Positions 1-7,622 of a stretch of DNA of 64,000 nucleotides are shown here, one piece after another (position 1 is the first letter of the stretch; each line of letters opens with the position of its first letter). The notes under the pieces are model-generated. The model was not told where the DNA came from, did not search any database, and saw nothing but the letters and a program-made list of their open reading frames with translations. A program made the translations under genes and the position numbers. Source of the DNA: Plastoroseomonas arctica (lineage in GTDB: Bacteria; Pseudomonadota; Alphaproteobacteria; Acetobacterales; Acetobacteraceae); assembly GCF_018128965.1 (NCBI RefSeq), contig NZ_JAAEDH010000005.1, forward strand, positions 1 to 64,000. The letters run 5' to 3'.

Positions 1-77
<77 letters not shown>

Positions 78-637
78 GCTTGATCGAACTCAGAAAGACC
101 GCAGCAACATCGGCACTGCCGGCACGCAGCAATGCAGCAGGATGGGTGGTCGTTTCGATTCACCCATGCAGGCGCCTGCGTCAACAACGTATGTTTCCTC
201 GTCGAGGGTTATTTCATATCTCGTTGAGTGGTCGATACTGACCATCTTAATATTTGTACGCAGATCTCCTCTTGTATGACGCTTGGCTGTATTTTACCGA
301 CGCCAATCTGGCCCCGAGCCTTCTAGTCACCGCCATTCATGCTTCACGTTTAGCGTTAGCAAAACTGTCACCAGGATGTGCTAGGCATCCCGCACGAACG
401 AAATAGGAAAGGTTTGTGTTCGATTTACCATTCTGACACCTTCGTAGAGCGACTCAACGCATATGAGTGAGCTCAACTTTCGTTTTTTGCCGAGAACTGG
501 CCGCCCCGGAACCTCGACCCTCCCGAAACGCTGCACGGGGAACTCTGCTCCTATCGGCCACAAAGCTGGTTGATGAGGAAATCACAACGAATTCGATGCA
601 TACTGCTGCATCGATGGTTTTCGAATGGTTCTGGACA
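78..637. other. AT-richer intergenic spacer between tRNA and bcsZ
   Basis: About 560 bases without a convincing gene. By eye it is clearly less GC-rich than the rest of the window, with stretches such as TTAATATTTG near 247. An open frame in phase with bcsZ extends back to 467, but its translation up to 637 does not resemble a GH8 enzyme or a signal peptide. The only structured site I can point to is the possible promoter at 224-253. The lower GC and the position directly behind a tRNA gene would fit an old insertion boundary, but no integrase or repeated tRNA end was found. Confidence 0.6.
224..253 (+). promoter_or_regulatory. possible sigma70-type promoter with overlapping palindrome
   Basis: TTGAGT (224-229) and TAATAT (248-253) are separated by 18 bases, an acceptable housekeeping promoter. 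The spacer carries an inverted repeat TGGTC (229-233) / GACCA (240-244) with a 6-base loop, placed where a repressor could block polymerase. It lies about 385 bases before the chosen bcsZ start, so a long leader would be implied. Motif match only. Confidence 0.3.
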
Positions 638-1693
638 ATGACGCAACGGACCATCGCAGCCGACATCCAGCGCAGGCTCTTGCCGGGCGCCGCGCTTGCC
701 GGAGCGTTCCTTTCACGTCAGGCATCCGCAACCACTCCGCCCTGGTCAACCTTCAAGGCGCGGTTCCTTCAACCCGATGGCCGAATCCTCGATACCGGCA
801 ATGGCGGCGTTTCACACAGCGAAGGCCAGGGCTGGGGCATGCTCGTCGCCGCGGCCAATGATGACCGCGAAGCCTTCGACCGAATCTGGTCCTGGACCAC
901 GCAGACCCTCCGTCGCCCCGATGGGCTGCACTCATGGCGCTTCCGGCCAGGTGCCGCCGTCGATGACCCGAACAACGCGACCGATGGCGACCTTTACATC
1001 GCCTTGGCACTGGTGAGGGCAGCCGCGCGGTGGGACAGCGCGTCCTACCGCGATTCTGCCGCCCAGATCGCCCGGGCGATTCTGGGGGTCTGCACTGTCA
1101 CCCTGGGCGACTCCGTCCTTCTCCTGCCCGGTGCGCAGGGATTCAGCACGACCACCCATGTCACGATCAATCCCTCCTACTTCGTGTTCCCCGCCTTCCA
1201 GGCCCTCGCCGCGATCGCCCCCGACCCCCGTTGGTCACGGCTGGAACGCAACGCCCTGCAGATCCTCGATCGCGGTCGATTCGGCACATGGGCCCTGCCG
1301 CCTGACTGGCTCTCGGTGCATCGCGCCACCGGGCGATTGCAACTCGCCGACAACCGGCCGCCGCGCTTCGGCTTCGACGCCGTGCGGATCCCCCTTCTGC
1401 TCGCCTGGGGACGCCATCACGACGCCCCCGCGAACACCGCGGCCAGGAGGTTCTGGAGCAGCACAGGCGCCAACACGGCACCACCCGCTTGGGTCGATCT
1501 CCGCACCGCAGAGGTGGCGCCATACCCGGCCTCCTCGGGCGTGCGTGCCATCGCCCGCCTGATCGAGGCCGTTGCCCAGGGCCAGGGAAGTTTTCAGACA
1601 CCGAATCAGTTGATTACCGAGGATTATTACGCCTCAATGCTAGGACTACTGGCGGGCGTCGCTGCGGTTGACCTCAACCTTGTACGGCGCTGA
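638..1693 (+). CDS. bcsZ: GH8 endo-1,4-beta-glucanase of the cellulose synthase cluster
   Basis: Periplasmic endoglucanase (CMCax/BcsZ) that trims nascent cellulose and is needed for normal export and fibre assembly. I start at ATG 638, giving 351 residues, the usual length for BcsZ, because the frame then opens with a signal peptide (about residues 1-31, ending ASA). The frame is open back to 467, but that extra sequence has no family resemblance. The general-acid glutamate of GH8 sits in SEGQ (E62). The NNATDGDLY block (D116) and the conserved RFGFDAVRIP block (D247) supply the other catalytic and substrate-binding acids. No good Shine-Dalgarno precedes 638, so the start is the weak point. 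The gene leads the cellulose cluster, as CMCax does in Komagataeibacter. Confidence 0.9.
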   Translation: MTQRTIAADIQRRLLPGAALAGAFLSRQASATTPPWSTFKARFLQPDGRILDTGNGGVSHSEGQGWGMLVAAANDDREAFDRIWSWTTQTLRRPDGLHSWRFRPGAAVDDPNNATDGDLYIALALVRAAARWDSASYRDSAAQIARAILGVCTVTLGDSVLLLPGAQGFSTTTHVTINPSYFVFPAFQALAAIAPDPRWSRLERNALQILDRGRFGTWALPPDWLSVHRATGRLQLADNRPPRFGFDAVRIPLLLAWGRHHDAPANTAARRFWSSTGANTAPPAWVDLRTAEVAPYPASSGVRAIARLIEAVAQGQGSFQTPNQLITEDYYASMLGLLAGVAAVDLNLVRR

Positions 1694-1782
1694 TCCATTC
1701 GTATCGGCACAGGCACATCGACGGTTCTGCATTCGCTCGACAACGTGCTGAACAACGCAGCTGCCATGCGTCTGATTTCAGA

Positions 1783-1810
1783 GACTTGCCCGCGTGGGAC
1801 GCGCTATGAT
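1783..1810 (+). promoter_or_regulatory. weak promoter candidate before the 1828 gene and bcsQ
   Basis: A near-consensus -10 box TATGAT (1805-1810) lies 17 bases before the ATG at 1828. The best -35 at 16 bases' distance is only GACTTG (1783-1788), and the closer TTGCCC at 1786 would leave just 13. It sits in the 134-base gap after bcsZ, where an internal promoter for bcsQ-bcsAB-bcsC would make sense. Motif match only. Confidence 0.3.
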
Positions 1811-1827
1811 CCAGGTGTGAGGATGTT

Positions 1828-2241
1828 ATGTACCCAGGTGACACGGATGTCGGGCGCCTCGCTACTCGGATGGGCTCACCGAAATTCCCCTACATCCACT
1901 TCGGCAATGGCCCCATTCGGCTAGCGCCGAAGGCTGAGCAGTTGTCATTTGCGTCGTCTGCCGAGCCGATGCCCGCTTCTCCTGACAACGAAGCGCGCGT
2001 CGCACCTTCACCTGCCGCCGCGCCGGAGACGATGATGGCGCTGTCAATCGACTGGACTCCGCCGGCCGCCGCTCGGATCCCTGTCGCCGCCCCGGCGGCG
2101 GCGCCCGTCTCGCGCGCCGTTGTGCCGACAGACGGATTTCCTCTGCTCCGGGCTGCGTTGGGCGGCTCGCCATCCAGCACCACCACCAGCCTAGGGGACA
2201 CGGCCGCATGGCTTCGCGCGCGCGACCCGGCGCGGGCCTGA
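1828..2241 (+). CDS. unrecognised Pro/Ala-rich protein in the cellulose cluster
   Basis: A 137-residue protein with no family I can name. Residues 1-40 are mixed and polar-aromatic (KFPYIHFGNGPIRL). The middle (about 45-100) is a low-complexity Ala/Pro linker. The end (about 101-137) has a short hydrophobic patch (GFPLLRAALGG) and a basic tail. There is no signal peptide or membrane segment, so it is probably cytoplasmic. The start is supported by a GAGG 5 bases before the ATG, and bcsQ begins three bases after the stop. Small accessory proteins (BcsR, BcsO, BcsP, or CcpA in Komagataeibacter) often occupy this slot, so a cellulose-synthase accessory role is inferred from position only. Codon use and GC match the neighbours. 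Confidence 0.6.
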   Translation: MYPGDTDVGRLATRMGSPKFPYIHFGNGPIRLAPKAEQLSFASSAEPMPASPDNEARVAPSPAAAPETMMALSIDWTPPAAARIPVAAPAAAPVSRAVVPTDGFPLLRAALGGSPSSTTTSLGDTAAWLRARDPARA

Positions 2242-2244
2242 GGC

Positions 2245-3072
2245 ATGCCACTCGTTTGCATGAGTTCGCCCAAGGGCGGCGTGGGGAAGACGACACTCAC
2301 CGCGAACGTCGCCCATGCCCTGGCACGCGCGGGCCACCGCGTCGTCGTGCTCGATCTCGACCCGCAGAATGCGCTGCGGCTGCATTTCGGTGTCGCGCTG
2401 CATGACACCGCCGGGTTTTGGACCGCCTCGGGTGGAGACCCCCTGAGCGCGGTGCGCCAGACCACGGCCGGGCCCGCCCTGCTGCCGCATGGCAGCGCGG
2501 ACATGCACCAGGCTCTCCAGATCAACGCCAGCCTCGCGTCAAATCCCGCACTGTTGGCAGACCCCGTGCGGCGCCTTCTCGCCGATCCGGAGCTGATCCT
2601 GCTTGCCGACACACCACCTGGTGCCTCGCAGGCGATGGCGGCGATCCTGCCGATGGCGGCCCTCGTCGTCGTCATCCTGTTGGCGGATGCGGCGAGCACC
2701 GCGCTGCTGCCGCAGGTCGAAAGCGGCGCCTTCCTCGGCCAGGGGACCTTGGCCAACCTCGTCGCCTCGCGCGCCCGCTTCGTGCTCAACCAGGTCGATC
2801 CAGCCTCTCGCCTCAGCGTGAGCGCCGCGGAATCTGTGGCGGCCCATCTTGGTTCGCGCCTCCTCGGCGCCGTGCTGCGGGACCCCGCCATGAGCGAGGC
2901 GCTCGCGCATCAGCGCCTGCTGCTCGACTTCGCCCCGGACTCGACGGCGGCGCGGGACATCCGGCAGATCGCGCAGGCCCTGGCCGCCGCCTTGCCCAAG
3001 GCGCCGCCACCGGTCGCGGAGCCCGCGCCGCTGCCCCGGCTGCTCGACCCCGCGAGCTGGGGCCGGCCATGA
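2245..3072 (+). CDS. bcsQ: BcsQ, ParA/MinD-like ATPase for cellulose synthesis
   Basis: A 275-residue cytoplasmic ATPase of the ParA/MinD/SIMIBI family (YhjQ/BcsQ). In enterobacteria BcsQ is needed for polar localisation and assembly of the cellulose synthase. The deviant Walker A motif is clear at residues 9-17 (PKGGVGKTT, including the signature lysine K10). LDLDPQN near residue 37 is the switch I/A' region, and ILLADTPPG around residue 117 is Walker B. The protein ends with a Pro-rich tail. The length is normal (about 250-280). The stop overlaps the bcsAB start in ATGA (3069-3072), so translation of synthase and ATPase is probably coupled. The identification from motif plus context is firm. 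Confidence 0.9.
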   Translation: MPLVCMSSPKGGVGKTTLTANVAHALARAGHRVVVLDLDPQNALRLHFGVALHDTAGFWTASGGDPLSAVRQTTAGPALLPHGSADMHQALQINASLASNPALLADPVRRLLADPELILLADTPPGASQAMAAILPMAALVVVILLADAASTALLPQVESGAFLGQGTLANLVASRARFVLNQVDPASRLSVSAAESVAAHLGSRLLGAVLRDPAMSEALAHQRLLLDFAPDSTAARDIRQIAQALAAALPKAPPPVAEPAPLPRLLDPASWGRP

Positions 3073-6000
3073 GGGAAGGCGTTGCCATCAGGCCGTTCCG
3101 TCGCAAGGTGCTGGCGCTGCCGGCGCTGCTGATCGGCCTCTGCGCCCTGTTCATCTTCGTCACCGTGCCTCTCGAGCCGGTGGAGCAGCTCTGGCTGACC
3201 GGCGGCACCATCCTCGTCATGGCCGTGGTTCTGCGCGTGCCGGGGCGTCCGGCGACGCTGTTCCTGGCCGGGCTCTCGGTTGCGGTCACCGCGCGCTATC
3301 TGTTCTGGCGCGTCTCCGACACGATGGAGTTCGAGAGCTTCTGGCAGGCATTCTTCATGGTCGGCCTGCTGCTGGCCGAGCTCTATGCGGGCCTCGCGCT
3401 GCTGCTCGGCTACTTCCAGACGCTGTGGCCGCTGCAGCGCAAGCCCGTGCCGCTGCCGCGCGATCCGGCCGACTGGCCCACCGTCGACGTCTACATCCCG
3501 AGCTACAATGAGAGCCTCGATATCGTCCGGCCCACGGTCTATGCCGCGCTCGCAATGGACTGGCCGCCGGAGAAGCTGAACGTCTACATCCTCGACGATG
3601 GCCGGCGCCCTGATTTCCGCGCCTTCGCGCAGGCGGTGGGCTGCGGCTATGTCATCCGCCCCGACAATCGCGGCGCGAAGGCGGGCAACATCAACCACGC
3701 CGTCGCCCTCACCCAGGGCGAGTTCATCGCCATCTTCGATTGCGACCACGTGCCGACGCGCGCCTTCCTGCAATTCTCGCTTGGCTGGCTGCTGCGCGAC
3801 CGCAAGCTCGCGATGGTGCAGACCCCGCACCATTTCTATTCGCCCGATCCGTTCGAGCGGAACCTCGCCGGCGGCCATGGCGTGCCCAATGAGGGGCTGA
3901 TGTTCTACGGCGCGGTACAGCCGGGCAACGACCTATGGAACGCGACATTCTTCTGCGGGTCCTGCGCGGTGATCCGGCGTACGGCCCTGGTGCAGGCCGG
4001 CGGCGTGCCGACCGAGACGGTGACCGAGGATTGCCACCTCTCGCTGCGCATGCAGCGGCTGGGTTGGAACACGGCCTACCTGCGCATGCCGCTCGCCGCG
4101 GGTCTCGCGACGGAACGGCTGATCCTGCATATCGGCCAGCGTATGCGCTGGGCGCGCGGAATGCTGCAGATCTCGCGCATCGAGAACCCGCTGATCGTGA
4201 GCGGGCTCAGCCCGGCCCAGCGCATCTGCTACTTCTCGGCGATGTTCCACTTCGCCTTCGCCGTGCCGCGGCTGGTGTTCCTCACCTCGCCGCTGGCCTT
4301 CCTGCTTCTCGGGCATTCCGTCATCGCCGCCGCGCCGATCGCGATCCTCGCCTATGCCGGCGGGCATATCGGCCACGTGCTGTTCACCGCGACGCGCGTC
4401 ACCGGCAATGTGCGCCATTCGCTCTGGAGCGAGGTCTACGAGGTTGTGCTGGCGCTGTGGCTGCTGCCGGTCACGATCGCCACGCTCATCAACCCGCGCA
4501 AGGGCAAGTTCAACGTGACCGACAAGGGCGGCCTGCTGTCCGAGAGCCACTACGACTGGAAGGCGATCTGGCCGACCGTGGTGCTGGCCGTGCTGCTCGC
4601 CATTGGCGTGGCGAGCGGCGTGCGCGGCCTGCTCAGCAACCCGCCGGACAGTCTTGAATTCCAGGCCTACCTGCTGAACGGGGCCTGGGCGCTGCTGTGT
4701 CTGGTCCCGGTCCTGGCCGGCATCGCAGTCGGGCGCGAGCGCAAGCAGATCCGTCGCCAGGCGCGGATCGATGCGGTGCTGCCGGCAACCCTGGTGCTCG
4801 CCAACGGCATCCGCATCGAGGGCCACACGCAGGATGTCTCGCTCGGCGGCGTGTCATTCGCGGCGGACTCGCCGGCATCCGCCGCGGCACTGACCGCGGA
4901 GGAGCCGATCACCTGCTTGATCACCGCCTGTGGCGAGGAGATCAGCGTGCCCAGCCGGTTCCACGTGACTGTGCAGGGGCTCGTGCGGGTCCGCTTCACG
5001 CCGCGCGACCTAGTGGACGAGGCGCATATCACCCAGGTGGTGATGGGCCGCGCGGACGCCTGGGTCGGCTGGGATTCCTACCGGCGCGACCGGCCGCTCA
5101 ACTCCATCCGCAACATGCTGCTCAGCATGACCTCGGTCTTCGCCGGCCTTCGGCTGCGACCGCGTCGTCGCGCGTCATCGGAGGCCGGGATCGCCCCCGG
5201 GCGGCGCTCCGAGGTGCTGGCGCCGGTCAAGCTTTCCGCCATCCTGCTGGCCTTCGCCCTGCTGTCGGGGCCGGCACTCGCGCAGCCCCGCGCGGGCCAG
5301 CAGCTTTCGCTCCCGCCCATGTCGCTGCCGCCCGCGCCGGTGCTGGACGTGCCGTTGCCGGGCGCCGGGCAGGCACCACCGGCTGCCGGTGCAGCGCCGG
5401 CACTGCCCGTGGCGACACCCGGGCCGTTCACCGGCCCCGCATCCCTCGCGCCGGCGCCCGATCCGGCGGTACAGCCCGGCGCGGCCTCGGTCCGGACGCG
5501 ACAGGTGACCCTCACGCTCCGCCAGCTCGGGCTGCGCGGGCCGATGCAGCTGCGCAGCATCTCCGACCTGCAAGGCGTGTTGTTCGGCATCCGCGCGAAT
5601 GAAGTGGTGACCGAGGCGACGCTGACGCTGGGCGGCGCGATGTCGCCCGCCCTGGTCCCGGGGACCAGCCAGATTGTCGTCACGCTCAACGACCAGTTCG
5701 TCGGCACGATCCAGCCGGAGCGCGAGCGGCCTGCCTTCGGCCCGCTGACCTTTCCGCTCGACCCCACCACCTTCACCGAGCTGAACCGGCTCAACTTCCG
5801 CTTCGCCGGCCGCTATTCGGCCGAATGCAACGACCCGCTCTCGGGCCTGCTCTGGGCCACGGTCAACGAGCAGAGCGCGTTGCAGCTGACCATCGCGCGG
5901 TTGCCGATGACGCCCAACCTCGCCCGGCTCCCCGAACCCTTCTTCGATGCCCGTGCGCTGCGCACGCAGCTGACGCTGCCCTTCGTGCTGCCGGAGAATG

Positions 6001-7622
6001 CCGCGCCCGAGACGCTGCGCGCCGCCGCCATCGCGGCATCCTGGTTCGCCGTGAAGGCAGATTACCGGGGTGCGAGCTTCCCGGTCTCCGCCGCGCCGCC
6101 CGCGACGGGCCATGCGGTGGTGATGGTGGCGGGTCCCGATGCGAGCATGGGCCTGCCGTTGCCGCGCCTCGACGGGCCCACCATCCTGCTGCTGCCCAAT
6201 CCGAACGATCCCGAGGGCCAGTTGCTGGTCCTCGCCGGGCGCACTCCGCAGGAGGCGGCGCAGGCGGCACTCGGGCTCGCCGCCGGCCACGTCGGACTGT
6301 CGGGCACATCGGCGCGGATTGAAAGCCCCGCCCCGACGCGGCGGCAGCCCTATGACGCGCCGCGCTGGCTGCGGCCGGACCGAGCCGTGCGGTTCGGTGA
6401 GATCGTGGCCCCCGAGGACCTGCAATCCACCGGCTATGCGCCGGGCGCGGTCACCATCCCGCTGCGCACGGCGCCGGACCTCTACTATTGGCGCAGCCAA
6501 GCGCCGCGCCTCGACATCCGCTATCGCAACCCGCCGGCGCCGGTCATCGACCTCGCCGTCTCGCGCCTGGATGTCTCGGTCTCGGACCGCTACGTGCGCT
6601 CGCTGCCGCTGCGCGACCAGGATGCGCCCTGGCCGATCGATGTCGCGTTGCGCTGGATCGGCTTCGCCGACTCCGCGAATACGGCGAGCGCGAGTCTGCC
6701 GCCCTGGCTCATCTACGGCGACAACGAGGTCCAGCTGCGCTTCGACATGCGGCCACTCAACCGCGGCGATTGCGCGGGCATCCCCGGCGACGTCCGCACC
6801 GCGATCGACCCGCAGAGCTCGATCGACATCTCCGGCGCGCATCGTTTTGCGGTGCTGCCGAACCTGGCCTTCTTCGGCTCCTCGGGCTTTCCCTTCACGC
6901 GCATGGCGGACCTTTCCGAGACGGCCGTGATCATGCCCGAGCAGGCGACCCAGGCGGAGGTCTCGGCCTTCCTCAACCTGGTCGGGCGGCTCTCGGCCCG
7001 CGTCGGCGTGTCGGCCTCGGGGCTGACGGTGCTGCGCCCCGGTCAGGTGGCGCAGGCGCGGGAGAAGGACATCATCCTGATCGGCACGCTCGGCCGTCAG
7101 CCCGCCTTCGCCGAGCTGATGGGCAATGCGCCGGTCCGGCTCGACGGCAATCGGCTGACGCTCGATCTGCCGGAGGGCCTGCCTGCCAACCGTCGCCTGC
7201 TGCAGCCCGAACAGCGTCCGGGTGCCCGCGACCGCGCCGCCATCCTGCTCGGGATGGCGCCGGACCGGCTGGGCTTCGTCGCCGGATTCGAAAGTCCGGT
7301 CACGCCCGGGCGCTCGGTGATCGCGATCGGCGGCGGCACGCCGGGCGCGGTGCTGGCGATGAGCGAGGCGCTCGCCGACCCCGACCGGCAGGACCAGATC
7401 CAGGGCGACCTGATCCTGCTGCACGGCACCCAGCTCGAATCCTTTCGCACGGGCCAGAACTACACGGTCGGCCAGCTCCCCCTCTGGCTATGGCCGCAAC
7501 ACGCGCTCGAAGGGCGCTGGAGCCTGCTGGTGCTGATCGGCACCGTCAGCGCCTTCCTGCTCGGCGCGGTCCTGTACTGGTCACTCCGCCGGCGATCGGC
7601 GCGACGTCTTCGGGGGCTGTGA
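3069..7622 (+). CDS. bcsAB: fused cellulose synthase BcsA-BcsB (UDP-glucose 4-beta-glucosyltransferase)
   Basis: One uninterrupted frame of 1517 residues joins the inner-membrane catalytic subunit and the periplasmic subunit, as AcsAB does in Komagataeibacter. BcsA part: N-terminal membrane segments (about 15-130), then a GT2 domain with DDG near 178, DCDH (D224), TED (D321) and QxxRW (Q357-W361), then more membrane segments. A PilZ domain follows with RxxxR (R562-R566) and DxSxxG (D589-G594), so c-di-GMP activation is expected. A hydrophobic stretch at about 722-740, ending ALA, resembles the old BcsB signal peptide and now acts as a membrane crossing. The BcsB jelly-roll/flavodoxin-like region runs from about 790, and a C-terminal membrane anchor lies at about 1485-1504. 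The true start is the ATG overlapping the bcsQ stop; the frame is open further upstream but overlaps bcsQ. The polymer is threaded to BcsC. Confidence 0.95.
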   Translation: MREGVAIRPFRRKVLALPALLIGLCALFIFVTVPLEPVEQLWLTGGTILVMAVVLRVPGRPATLFLAGLSVAVTARYLFWRVSDTMEFESFWQAFFMVGLLLAELYAGLALLLGYFQTLWPLQRKPVPLPRDPADWPTVDVYIPSYNESLDIVRPTVYAALAMDWPPEKLNVYILDDGRRPDFRAFAQAVGCGYVIRPDNRGAKAGNINHAVALTQGEFIAIFDCDHVPTRAFLQFSLGWLLRDRKLAMVQTPHHFYSPDPFERNLAGGHGVPNEGLMFYGAVQPGNDLWNATFFCGSCAVIRRTALVQAGGVPTETVTEDCHLSLRMQRLGWNTAYLRMPLAAGLATERLILHIGQRMRWARGMLQISRIENPLIVSGLSPAQRICYFSAMFHFAFAVPRLVFLTSPLAFLLLGHSVIAAAPIAILAYAGGHIGHVLFTATRVTGNVRHSLWSEVYEVVLALWLLPVTIATLINPRKGKFNVTDKGGLLSESHYDWKAIWPTVVLAVLLAIGVASGVRGLLSNPPDSLEFQAYLLNGAWALLCLVPVLAGIAVGRERKQIRRQARIDAVLPATLVLANGIRIEGHTQDVSLGGVSFAADSPASAAALTAEEPITCLITACGEEISVPSRFHVTVQGLVRVRFTPRDLVDEAHITQVVMGRADAWVGWDSYRRDRPLNSIRNMLLSMTSVFAGLRLRPRRRASSEAGIAPGRRSEVLAPVKLSAILLAFALLSGPALAQPRAGQQLSLPPMSLPPAPVLDVPLPGAGQAPPAAGAAPALPVATPGPFTGPASLAPAPDPAVQPGAASVRTRQVTLTLRQLGLRGPMQLRSISDLQGVLFGIRANEVVTEATLTLGGAMSPALVPGTSQIVVTLNDQFVGTIQPERERPAFGPLTFPLDPTTFTELNRLNFRFAGRYSAECNDPLSGLLWATVNEQSALQLTIARLPMTPNLARLPEPFFDARALRTQLTLPFVLPENAAPETLRAAAIAASWFAVKADYRGASFPVSAAPPATGHAVVMVAGPDASMGLPLPRLDGPTILLLPNPNDPEGQLLVLAGRTPQEAAQAALGLAAGHVGLSGTSARIESPAPTRRQPYDAPRWLRPDRAVRFGEIVAPEDLQSTGYAPGAVTIPLRTAPDLYYWRSQAPRLDIRYRNPPAPVIDLAVSRLDVSVSDRYVRSLPLRDQDAPWPIDVALRWIGFADSANTASASLPPWLIYGDNEVQLRFDMRPLNRGDCAGIPGDVRTAIDPQSSIDISGAHRFAVLPNLAFFGSSGFPFTRMADLSETAVIMPEQATQAEVSAFLNLVGRLSARVGVSASGLTVLRPGQVAQAREKDIILIGTLGRQPAFAELMGNAPVRLDGNRLTLDLPEGLPANRRLLQPEQRPGARDRAAILLGMAPDRLGFVAGFESPVTPGRSVIAIGGGTPGAVLAMSEALADPDRQDQIQGDLILLHGTQLESFRTGQNYTVGQLPLWLWPQHALEGRWSLLVLIGTVSAFLLGAVLYWSLRRRSARRLRGL

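Noticed and set aside
5175-7424. Very long open frame on the minus strand opposite the BcsB half (about 749 codons)
   Set aside because: High GC makes long antisense frames common; the translation is low-complexity Arg/Gln/Gly-rich with no domain, and the plus-strand frame is clearly BcsAB.
5214-7622. A separate bcsB starting at the in-frame GTG at 5214
   Set aside because: No Shine-Dalgarno precedes it and no stop codon separates it from bcsA, so a fused chain is simpler.
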